DNA of 7,102 nucleotides from contig JAITOI010000038.1 in NCBI GenBank assembly GCA_031289995.1, positions 1 through 7,102 on the forward strand, given 5' to 3'. The notes under the pieces were generated by a model. That model searched no databases. It had not been told where the DNA came from and saw only the letters and a list, made by a program, of their open reading frames with translations. Shown here piece after piece: positions 1 through 5,755 of the stretch. The DNA comes from Prevotellaceae bacterium (GTDB lineage Bacteria > Bacteroidota > Bacteroidia > Bacteroidales > UBA932). Position 1 is the first letter of the stretch. The number at the start of each line of letters is the position of its first letter. The position numbers and the translations under genes were made by a program.

Positions 1-609
1 TACAAGTACGGCGAAATCCCCCTCCCGCGCTGGATGCGGCGCGATGTGCTCCCCGAGGATGCGGAGCGCTACCAGACCATCTACGCCAAGCGCGAAGGCT
101 CCATAGCTGCGCCGTTTGCAGGGCTACACTTCAGCCGCGAGCTGCTCAAGCGGTTAGAAATAAAAGGCGTGCTCATGCCCGAAATCACGATGCACATTGG
201 CTTAGGCTCATTTCGCAGCATCGAGGTAGAAGACCTCACCAAGCACAAAATGGACGCAGAGCCGGTGGAGGTTACCGAAGAGGCTGCCGAGCTGGTGAAC
301 CGCGCCAAGCTCAACCAGAAGAACGTCTGCGCGGTGGGCGTTACCTCGTTTCGCGCCCTCGAGACCAACGTTACCACGATGAAAACCATCACGTCGCAGA
401 ACGGGTGGACAAACCGTTTTCTGTTTCCGCCCTTCCACCCCGAAATCACCACCCAGCTTATCACCAACTTCCACCTGCCCTACTCGTCGATGATGATGAT
501 GGTGTCGGCCTTCACCGGCTACGAGCTGCTGATGGACGTCTACCACAAGGCCATCAAAGAGCGCTACCACTTTGGCGGCTATGGCGACGCGATGATGGTG
601 ATTGATTGA
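1..609 (+). CDS. queA: QueA, S-adenosylmethionine:tRNA ribosyltransferase-isomerase (3' part)
   Basis: QueA transfers and rearranges the ribosyl group of S-adenosylmethionine onto 7-aminomethyl-7-deazaguanine in the anticodon of certain tRNAs, giving epoxyqueuosine, the next-to-last step of queuosine synthesis in the cytosol. The frame is open from base 1, so the gene begins outside the window. The 202 codons seen are about the C-terminal half to three fifths of a normal QueA. Family signatures counted from the first codon: YGEIPLP (3-9), RYQTIYAK then GSIAAPFAGLHFS (23-45), ITMHIGLGSF (about 62-71), HKMDAEP (82-88), NGWTNRFLFPPF (about 134-145), NFHLP (156-160) and the terminal FGGYGDAMM block. 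The stop is TGA at 607-609. No frameshift or lost motif is seen. It converges on the yqhD-like gene, with a repeat array between them. Product assignment is very secure; the N-terminal half cannot be judged. Confidence 0.97.
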   Translation, partial: YKYGEIPLPRWMRRDVLPEDAERYQTIYAKREGSIAAPFAGLHFSRELLKRLEIKGVLMPEITMHIGLGSFRSIEVEDLTKHKMDAEPVEVTEEAAELVNRAKLNQKNVCAVGVTSFRALETNVTTMKTITSQNGWTNRFLFPPFHPEITTQLITNFHLPYSSMMMMVSAFTGYELLMDVYHKAIKERYHFGGYGDAMMVID

Positions 610-611
610 CG

Positions 612-750
612 TGCGACGTGCGACAATGCGATGTGCGACAATGCCAGCGCATAGTGTGCGATATGCGACAATGCGATGTGCATTGTCGCATATCGCATTG
701 TCGCATATCGCATATCGCATTGTCGCATATCGCATTGTCGCATTGTCGCA
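612..750. repeat. Array of 7/8-base units in two opposite orientations
   Basis: The gap between the convergent stop codons is almost entirely short units sharing the core TGCGA. The right half, 683-750, is nine uninterrupted head-to-tail units. Read on the minus strand from 750 these are TGCGACAA (8) and TGCGATA (7) in the order 8,8,7,8,7,7,8,7,8, exactly 68 bases. The left half, 612-678, carries the same units in the opposite orientation on the plus strand: TGCGACG, TGCGACAA, TGCGATG, TGCGACAA, a 15-base degenerate block (642-656), TGCGATA, TGCGACAA, TGCGATG. The whole is an imperfect inverted repeat centred near 677-680. The structure is read directly from the sequence. Its origin (slippage-prone tandem repeat, foldback element, or genome-specific intergenic repeat) is not known. 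Confidence 0.95.
657..697. repeat. Perfect 18-bp inverted repeat with 5-base loop at the array centre
   Basis: Bases 657-674 (TGCGATATGCGACAATGC) are the exact reverse complement of 680-697, separated by GATGT at 675-679. A G-U pair could extend the RNA stem by one. It lies 48 bases beyond the queA stop and 64 bases from the reductase stop, so transcripts from both sides would contain the same hairpin. No U-run follows on either strand, so a classical intrinsic terminator is not supported. A two-way transcript-end or RNA-stabilising hairpin is possible as inference only. Confidence 0.9.
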
Positions 751-755
751 CATCA

Positions 756-765
756 AATCTTCAAA
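756..765 (-). repeat. TTTGAAGATT motif overlapping the reductase stop codon
   Basis: On the minus strand the reductase gene ends in GGTTTGAAGATTTGATG, so its TGA stop lies inside this 10-base motif. An exact copy in the opposite orientation lies upstream of the same gene at 1947-1956, and a related tandem TTGAGAT sits on the lactonase stop at 6868-6883. Ten bases is short enough for chance, so meaning is uncertain. Confidence 0.5.
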
Positions 766-1900
766 CCCGTTGCCCCAGCACGTCGCGCACCATGTCGGCG
801 GTGATGTAGTCGCCACCGCGGGCGGCAAAGCGCTGCGCAATTGGCTCGATGATGCTGCGGGTGAGGCCATACTCCGTGAGGCGAGTTTTGGTACCCATTG
901 AACGGAAAAAGTTTTCGACGGCGTCGATGGCGGCCTGCACGCGCTCGTCGGGCGTGCCTGTGGCGATGCCGAATACGCGCTCTCCCATTTGCAGCAGCTT
1001 GTCGCGCGTGCGCGGTAGCATGGTGCGCCACACGCCGGGCATGACCACCGCCAGCGACTGTCCGTGGTCGAGGCCGTGCAGCGCGGTGAGCTCGTGGCCG
1101 ATGGAGTGCGTGCGCCAGTCTTCGGGCACGCCGCAGGCGATAAGGCCGTTGAGCGCCATCGTTGCAGCCCACATCAGGTTGGCGCGAAGCTCGTAGCAGC
1201 AAGGCGTGGCGAGTGCCTTCGGCCCATCGTCCACCAGCACCTTGAGGATGCTCTCGGCGTAGAAGTCTTGCAGCGGTGCGCTGGCAGGCGGGTTGATGTA
1301 CTGCTCGCAGACGTGCACAAAGGTATCGACCACGCCGTTGCTCAGCTGGCGCGGCGGCAGCGAGTAGGTGGTTTCGGGGTCGAGGATGGAGAAGCGCGGG
1401 TAGACTGCGGGCGATGAGAACGACAGCTTTTCGCAGGTTTCGGCGCGGGTGATGACCGAGTTGCCGTTCATCTCCGAACCCGTTGCAGGCAGCGTCAGCA
1501 CTGCGCCAATGGGCATAACCTGCGCCAGCTCGGCACCCTGCACGATGATGGTTTCCCATGCATCGCCCGGGCAGTAGAGGGCTGCCGCGATGAGCTTGAC
1601 GCCGTCGAGCACCGAGCCGCCGCCCACAGCCAAGAGGAAGGTTACGCGCTCGCGCCGCGCCAGCTCTACGGCCTTCATGCAGGTTTCGTAGTGCGGGTTC
1701 GGCTCGATGCCGCCAAACTCCACGTGGTCGAAGCCTTTGAGGGCGGCCTTCACCTGCTCGTACACGCCGTTGGCCTTGATGCTGCCGCCGCCGTAGGCCA
1801 TCATCACCTTTGCGCCCGCGGGGATTTCGTTGGCCAGCGCCGCAATGGTTTGGCGCCCGAAAATAATTTTTACCGGATTTTGGTATGTGAAATTGTTCAT
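761..1900 (-). CDS. yqhD: YqhD-type NADPH-dependent aldehyde reductase (iron-type alcohol dehydrogenase family)
   Basis: Predicted cytosolic reductase that turns short and medium chain aldehydes into alcohols with NADPH, and so helps remove reactive aldehydes. The 379-residue product matches the remembered sequence of E. coli YqhD (387 residues) along its length: the N-terminus MNNF, a cofactor-loop YGGGSIK (36-42), EFGGIEPNP (61-69), FLLAVGGGSVLDG (88-100), LTLPATGSE (135-143), LPPRQLSNGVVDTFVH (181-196) and GHELTALHGLDH (268-279). The four expected metal ligands are present as D192, H196, H265 and H279, with the family spacing. ATG at 1898-1900 was chosen because it reproduces the YqhD N-terminus; an ATG 20 codons earlier would start upstream of the TAnnTTTG promoter element. 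There is no Shine-Dalgarno; the leader is A-rich. It is transcribed alone, divergent from the helicase and convergent with queA. Substrate and metal identity (zinc in E. coli) are inferred from the family. Confidence 0.95.
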   Translation of the reverse strand: MNNFTYQNPVKIIFGRQTIAALANEIPAGAKVMMAYGGGSIKANGVYEQVKAALKGFDHVEFGGIEPNPHYETCMKAVELARRERVTFLLAVGGGSVLDGVKLIAAALYCPGDAWETIIVQGAELAQVMPIGAVLTLPATGSEMNGNSVITRAETCEKLSFSSPAVYPRFSILDPETTYSLPPRQLSNGVVDTFVHVCEQYINPPASAPLQDFYAESILKVLVDDGPKALATPCCYELRANLMWAATMALNGLIACGVPEDWRTHSIGHELTALHGLDHGQSLAVVMPGVWRTMLPRTRDKLLQMGERVFGIATGTPDERVQAAIDAVENFFRSMGTKTRLTEYGLTRSIIEPIAQRFAARGGDYITADMVRDVLGQRV

Positions 1901-1924
1901 TGGGTTTGTGTTTTTTTGCGGCGG

Positions 1925-1932
1925 CAAAGGTA
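1925..1932 (-). promoter_or_regulatory. TAnnTTTG (-7) promoter element for the aldehyde reductase gene
   Basis: The minus strand reads TACCTTTG here, an exact match to the Bacteroidota -7 consensus. It ends 24 bases before the ATG at 1900, leaving an A-rich leader of roughly 15-20 bases. No good TTTG or TTG lies at the usual distance upstream; the nearest TTG is about 25 bases away. The -33 box is therefore weak or absent, which may mean an activator is needed. Confidence 0.6.
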
Positions 1933-1946
1933 GAACAATTTTTAGA

Positions 1947-1956
1947 TTTGAAGATT
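1947..1956 (+). repeat. TTTGAAGATT motif upstream of the reductase gene
   Basis: This is an exact 10-base copy, in opposite orientation, of the motif at the other end of the reductase gene (756-765). The gene and its promoter element therefore lie between two short inverted copies. Just beyond it, 1962-1977 (GTCGCATATTGTGCAT) resembles the TTGTCGCATATCGCA units of the array at 683-750. Confidence 0.45.
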
Positions 1957-1978
1957 GCAACGTCGCATATTGTGCATC

Positions 1979-1988
1979 TTTTTTTTTT
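1979..1988. repeat. Run of ten T (ten A on the minus strand)
   Basis: This is a homopolymer of ten T on the plus strand. On the minus strand it is an A-tract starting 46 bases upstream of the reductase -7 element, roughly where AT-rich UP-type sequences sit. It is also a site prone to length change. Either role is inference. Confidence 0.8.
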
Positions 1989-2003
1989 GAGGCACTATTC
2001 CAA

Positions 2004-2046
2004 GTTCTGCATGGCGCACGGGTGTAATCAGTGCGCCATGCAGAAC
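2004..2046. repeat. Perfect 16-bp inverted repeat with 11-base spacer in the divergent control region
   Basis: Bases 2004-2019 (GTTCTGCATGGCGCAC) are the exact reverse complement of 2031-2046; the spacer 2020-2030 is GGGTGTAATCA. It lies 72 bases upstream of the reductase -7 element and 43 bases upstream of the helicase -33 element, so neither predicted transcript includes it. No U-run follows on either strand: the ten-T run is on the wrong side for the plus strand and reads as A on the minus strand. This argues for a DNA-level role, such as a two-half operator for a dimeric regulator, or the remnant of a small foldback element. Which protein binds it, if any, cannot be told. Confidence 0.9.
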
Positions 2047-2085
2047 ACGTAAATTTGGATGCGATTATCCTATCCCTGCCATCTT

Positions 2086-2105
2086 AAATTTGAAATTTCA
2101 AATTT
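2086..2105. promoter_or_regulatory. Perfect 20-bp AT palindrome overlapping the helicase -33 box
   Basis: The sequence AAATTTGAAATTTCAAATTT equals its own reverse complement. It is followed by a further TTTCAAAT-type copy, so ATTTCAA is repeated in tandem through 2110. It covers the TTTG at 2089-2092 used as the -33 box. A dimeric regulator bound here would block RNA polymerase, so it is a candidate operator. AT-rich sequences of this type can also arise as simple repeats. Confidence 0.6.
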
Positions 2106-2120
2106 CAAATCGTACCTTTG
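2089..2120 (+). promoter_or_regulatory. Promoter for the helicase gene cluster (TTTG, 20-base spacer, TACCTTTG)
   Basis: TTTG at 2089-2092 and TACCTTTG at 2113-2120 fit the Bacteroidota -33 and -7 boxes, with a spacer close to the usual 19-20 bases. Transcription would begin a few bases after 2120, leaving a leader of about 25-30 bases before the TTG start at 2155. No closer promoter is seen before the two lipoprotein genes, so this one may serve all three. Confidence 0.75.
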
Positions 2121-2154
2121 CCACCCAAAAACATCTTGCGTTAACCACTGAATT

Positions 2155-4476
2155 TTGAACTTCGAAATCACATCCCTAAACCCCGCACAGCGCGCCGCCG
2201 TTGAGGCCTACGAGGGCGCAGCGCTCATCATTGCCGGCGCCGGCTCCGGCAAAACGCGCGTGCTCACCTACCGCATTGCCAACATGCTCGCGCACGGCGT
2301 GAAGCCCTACGGCGTGCTGGCGCTCACGTTTACCAACAAGGCCGCACGCGAAATGAAGGAGCGCATCGGGCAGGTCGTGGGCGAGCAGCACGCGCGGATG
2401 CTCTGGATGGGCACCTTCCACTCCGTGTTCGCAAAAATCTTGCGCATCGAATGCGAGCACATCGGCTTCCCGTCAGCCTTCTCCATCTACGACACGCAGG
2501 ACAGCCGCAGCCTGCTCAGCGCCATCATCAAGGAGCTAAGGCTCGACGACAGCGTCTACCGCGTCAACGACGTGCACGCCCGCATCTCGATGGCAAAAAA
2601 TACCCTCATCACACCGCAGGCTTACGCCGCCAGCGGCAGCATTGCCGACAACGACCGCGCGGCGCGAAAGCCGCGCATGGCCGAAATTTACGCCATCTAC
2701 GTGCGGCGATGCAAGAGCGCTGGCGCCATGGATTTCGACGACCTGCTGCTGCACGCCAACATCCTTTTTCGCGACCATCCGGGCGTGCTGCAGAAGTACC
2801 GCGACAAGTTCCGCTACGTCCTCGTGGACGAGTATCAGGACACCAATTTTGCCCAGTACCTCATCGTCAAAAAGCTCTGCGAGATGCGCGGATACCTTTG
2901 CGTGGTGGGCGACGACGCGCAAAGCATCTACTCCTTCCGCGGCGCGAAAATCACCAACATCCTCAACTTCCAAAAAGATTTTCCGGGCTGCAAAGTCTAC
3001 AAGCTGGAGCAGAACTACCGCTCGACGCAGAACATCGTGAACGCCGCCAACAGCGTGATTGCAAAGAACGAATCGCAGCTCAAAAAGCAGTGCTACTCCG
3101 ACGGCGACGAGGGCGAAAAAATAGGGCTGCTGCCGGCCTTCACCGACCAGGAAGAAGGCCTGCGCGTGGTGGGCGACATCGCCGAGCGCATCTACCGCCA
3201 CCACGCGCCCTACAGCGAGTTTGCCATCCTCTACCGCACCAACGCGCAGTCGCGAATCTTCGAGGATGCGCTGCGCCGCAAAAGCATCCCCTACCGCATT
3301 TTTGGTGGCCAATCGTTCTACCAGCGCAAGGAAATAAAAGACCTCCTCGCCTACCTCCGCCTCATCGTCAACCACAGCGACAACGAGGCTTTCAAGCGCG
3401 TGGTGAACTACCCCAAGCGCGGCATTGGCGACACCACCGTTGACCGCATTGAGCAGGCCGCGGCGCGGGGCGAAATGTGCATGTGGGATGCCATCCTCAG
3501 CCTCTCGCCCGAGCAGGCCGACGTGCGCGGCGCGGCCTACAAAAAGCTCAGCCAATTTTTGCTGCTGGTAGACACGCTGAGCACCGCCGCCGCCACCGTT
3601 GACGCCTACGAGCTGGCGATGGCCACGGCCCAGCAGTCGGGCTTGCTCGCCGAGCTGAAATCCGACAAGACCGTGGAGGGCATCACGCGCATCGAAAACA
3701 TCGAGGAGCTGCTCAACGGCATCAAAGAATTTGCCGAGAACTACAAGGAGGAAAACGGCGAGCTACCAAGGATTGCGCACTACCTCGAAAGCGTGTCGCT
3801 GCTCACCGATGCCGACAAGGACAACCCCGACGAGCAAAACGTGGTGTCGCTCATGACCGTGCACTCCGCCAAGGGGCTGGAGTACGGCTACGTCTACGTG
3901 GTGGGGATGGAGGAGAGCCTTTTTCCGGGCAGGATTGCCATGATGTCGCAGAGCGAAATTGAGGAAGAACGGCGGCTGTTTTACGTGGCGCTCACGCGCG
4001 CCAAAGTCAAGGCCACGCTATCGTACGCGCACTCGCGCTACCGCTGGGGCAAGTCCGAAAGCAACCCACCCAGCCGCTTCATCCGCGAAATTGAGCCGGC
4101 CTACATTGACCTCGCAGCCGAAGAGCCGGACGAAGATTTACTGTCGCAAGACCCCGACGACTACGGCACTCGCGACGACTTGGCAAGCGGCAGCGCACGC
4201 CGCTTCGCGCCACAATCGAAGTTCAACCCCAGCTTCGAACGGCGCAAAGCGTACGCCACCCACGAAGCCGACGAAAAGCCCAGCGCCTTGCCCTCCGTGG
4301 CCTGCGACACGGGCAACATCGTTGTTGGCGCAACGGTGGAGCACAAAAATTTTGGTCGCGGCGAGGTGCTCGCCATCGAGAGTATGGGCGGCGAGGTGCG
4401 CGTAACCGTCAGCTTCAAGCTCGCGGGCAAAAAAACGCTGATGACAAAATTTGCAAAGCTGAAAGTAATCAACTAA
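2155..4476 (+). CDS. UvrD/PcrA-type superfamily 1 DNA helicase, TTG start
   Basis: ATP-driven 3'-5' DNA helicase expected to act in nucleotide excision repair, mismatch repair and clearing of replication-transcription conflicts. The 773 residues show all superfamily 1A motifs in order: Q motif LNPAQRAAV (8-16), Walker A AGAGSGKT (27-34, K33), Ia LTFTNKAA (57-64), GTFHS (86-90), DEYQD (225-229), VGDDAQSIYSFRG (251-263), LEQNYRST (284-291), TVHSAKGLEY (568-577) and ERRLFYVALTRA (605-616). An acidic linker (about 651-675) leads to a C-terminal domain VGATVEHKNFGRGEV (about 724-738), the PcrA/UvrD Tudor-like module that contacts RNA polymerase. An in-frame TGA at 2149-2151 blocks upstream starts, and the first ATG lies beyond Walker A at codon 44, so the start must be TTG at 2155 (or ATT at 2152). 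There is no Shine-Dalgarno. UvrD and PcrA names cannot be separated from sequence alone. Confidence 0.96.
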   Translation: MNFEITSLNPAQRAAVEAYEGAALIIAGAGSGKTRVLTYRIANMLAHGVKPYGVLALTFTNKAAREMKERIGQVVGEQHARMLWMGTFHSVFAKILRIECEHIGFPSAFSIYDTQDSRSLLSAIIKELRLDDSVYRVNDVHARISMAKNTLITPQAYAASGSIADNDRAARKPRMAEIYAIYVRRCKSAGAMDFDDLLLHANILFRDHPGVLQKYRDKFRYVLVDEYQDTNFAQYLIVKKLCEMRGYLCVVGDDAQSIYSFRGAKITNILNFQKDFPGCKVYKLEQNYRSTQNIVNAANSVIAKNESQLKKQCYSDGDEGEKIGLLPAFTDQEEGLRVVGDIAERIYRHHAPYSEFAILYRTNAQSRIFEDALRRKSIPYRIFGGQSFYQRKEIKDLLAYLRLIVNHSDNEAFKRVVNYPKRGIGDTTVDRIEQAAARGEMCMWDAILSLSPEQADVRGAAYKKLSQFLLLVDTLSTAAATVDAYELAMATAQQSGLLAELKSDKTVEGITRIENIEELLNGIKEFAENYKEENGELPRIAHYLESVSLLTDADKDNPDEQNVVSLMTVHSAKGLEYGYVYVVGMEESLFPGRIAMMSQSEIEEERRLFYVALTRAKVKATLSYAHSRYRWGKSESNPPSRFIREIEPAYIDLAAEEPDEDLLSQDPDDYGTRDDLASGSARRFAPQSKFNPSFERRKAYATHEADEKPSALPSVACDTGNIVVGATVEHKNFGRGEVLAIESMGGEVRVTVSFKLAGKKTLMTKFAKLKVIN

Positions 4477-4489
4477 AAAAAACATTTTT

Positions 4490-5755
4490 ATGCAACGCCT
4501 CATTCTTTTCTCACTCGCCGCAATCCTTTGCGCCTGCTCGCATAGCGGAAGCAATAGCGCTTTTGTGCAGCAGCAAAACGGGCAATTTTTGGTGGACAAA
4601 AAGCCCTACTACTTCATCGGCGCCAACTTCTGGTACGGCGCCATTCTTGGCTCCACGGGGCAGGGCGGCAACCGCGAGCGCCTGCTCAAGGAGCTTGATT
4701 TTTTGCAGAGCATTGGCGTCAATAACCTGCGCGTGCTGGTGGGCGCTGACGGCGTGGACAGCCAGGAGGTGAAGGTTCGCCCCGCGCTGCAAATCGCGCC
4801 CGGCGTGTACAACGACACCATTTTTGACGGTCTCGATTTTCTGCTCGCCGAAATGGGAAAGCGCAAAATGTACGCCGTCCTTTTCATCAACAACACCTGG
4901 GAGTGGAGCGGCGGATACGGGCAATACTTGCGCTGGACAGGCCACGTTGACCTGCCCGCCGATGGCCGCTACACCTGGGATTGCTACACCCACGACCTGG
5001 CCAAATTTTCGGAGTGCGACAGCTGCCACCAGCTGTTTTTTGCCCACGTAAAAAACGTGATGACGCGCACCAACCGCTACACCAACAAGCCCTACGCCGA
5101 CGACCCCACCATCATGACATGGGAGGTGGGCAACGAGCCGCGCGCCCTGAACCGGCAGCAGCACGAACCCTTCAAAGCCTGGCTGCGCAAGGCAACAGCG
5201 CTGATGCGCTCGCTCGCGCCGCAACAGCTCATCGCCATCGGCAGCGAGGGATTGGCGGGTTGCGAAATGGATAGCGCGGTGTTCCACGACATCCACGCCG
5301 ACCCCAACGTGGACTACATCACCATCCACATCTGGCCCAAAAACTGGAGCTGGATTCAGGTGCCCGACGTTACCAAAGACCTCCGCAGCGCCATCGCCAA
5401 AACCAACGACTACATGGCCTCCAGCAAGGCGCTCGCCGAAATCTTGCGCAAGCCGCTGGTGGTTGAAGAGTTCGGCTACCCGCGCGACCACCACCTCTAC
5501 ACCACCGACGACCCCACCACAGCGCGCGATGCGTACTACGAAAATATTTTTGCGCAGGTGGCGCAATCGGCGCAGAGCGGCGGCGTGGTGGCGGGTAGCA
5601 ACTTCTGGAGTTGGGCCGGTTTTGGCCAACCCACCAACGAGCGCTGGCAACCCTGGGACGACTACCTCGGCGACCCCGCGCAGGAAGAGCAGGGCTTAAA
5701 CTCTGTGTTCGCACATGACGAAACCATTGAACTCATCAAAAAATATGTACCGTAA
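4490..5755 (+). CDS. Glycoside hydrolase family 5 lipoprotein, mannan endo-1,4-beta-mannosidase-like
   Basis: Predicted enzyme cutting internal beta-1,4-mannosidic bonds in mannan or glucomannan. The 421 residues begin with a lipoprotein signal (MQRLILFSLAAILCA, lipobox LCAC, lipidated C16). No run of acidic residues follows the cysteine, so the known Bacteroidota surface-export signal is not evident and a periplasmic face is possible. Catalytic landmarks fit GH5: WEVGNEPR (211-218) with acid/base E216, HIWPKNW (280-286), VVEEFG (324-329) with nucleophile E327, and NFWSWAG (371-377) for the sugar-binding tryptophan. The order and wording resemble subfamily 7 mannanases, but the substrate is not proven. 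Six cysteines (14, 16, 165, 176, 179, 258) are present; the C176/C179 pair is unusual. It starts 13 bases after the helicase stop with an A-rich leader and no Shine-Dalgarno. It overlaps the lactonase gene by 11 bases, so it is very probably co-transcribed with it. Confidence 0.92.
   Translation: MQRLILFSLAAILCACSHSGSNSAFVQQQNGQFLVDKKPYYFIGANFWYGAILGSTGQGGNRERLLKELDFLQSIGVNNLRVLVGADGVDSQEVKVRPALQIAPGVYNDTIFDGLDFLLAEMGKRKMYAVLFINNTWEWSGGYGQYLRWTGHVDLPADGRYTWDCYTHDLAKFSECDSCHQLFFAHVKNVMTRTNRYTNKPYADDPTIMTWEVGNEPRALNRQQHEPFKAWLRKATALMRSLAPQQLIAIGSEGLAGCEMDSAVFHDIHADPNVDYITIHIWPKNWSWIQVPDVTKDLRSAIAKTNDYMASSKALAEILRKPLVVEEFGYPRDHHLYTTDDPTTARDAYYENIFAQVAQSAQSGGVVAGSNFWSWAGFGQPTNERWQPWDDYLGDPAQEEQGLNSVFAHDETIELIKKYVP

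Noticed and set aside
612..750. CRISPR array
   Set aside because: The units are 7-8 bases with no unique spacers between them, orientation switches in the middle, and no cas gene is nearby.
554..901. Open frames running through the repeat array on both strands
   Set aside because: They exist because the 7/8-base units happen to lack stops in some frames. The products are low-complexity repeats overlapping the ends of queA and the reductase gene, with no start signal or family match.
1901..1960. Longer reductase N-terminus starting at 1960
   Set aside because: The extra 20 residues do not match YqhD, and the start would lie upstream of the TACCTTTG promoter element.
2004..2046. Intrinsic terminator
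   Set aside because: The stem is strong, but no T-run follows on the plus strand, and the nearby ten-base tract reads as A after the stem on the minus strand. It also lies upstream of, not after, both genes.
2059..2151. Small 30-codon frame in the same frame as the helicase, ending at the TGA just before it
   Set aside because: It runs across the predicted -33 and -7 boxes and the AT palindrome, so it would not be on the helicase transcript. It has no Shine-Dalgarno or recognisable content.
2233..2250. GCCGGC-rich palindromic stretch
   Set aside because: It encodes the invariant Walker A glycines and alanines of the helicase, so codon choice in a GC-rich gene explains it.
2155..4476. Helicase as part of a defence system
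   Set aside because: The protein has the full housekeeping UvrD/PcrA motif set and C-terminal RNA polymerase-contact module. No nuclease, methylase or other defence partner is present, and its neighbours are sugar enzymes.
5715..5744. Earlier ATG for the lactonase gene
   Set aside because: It would add ten residues before the signal peptide and increase the overlap with the GH5 gene to 41 bases. The ATG at 5745 gives a normal signal peptide.
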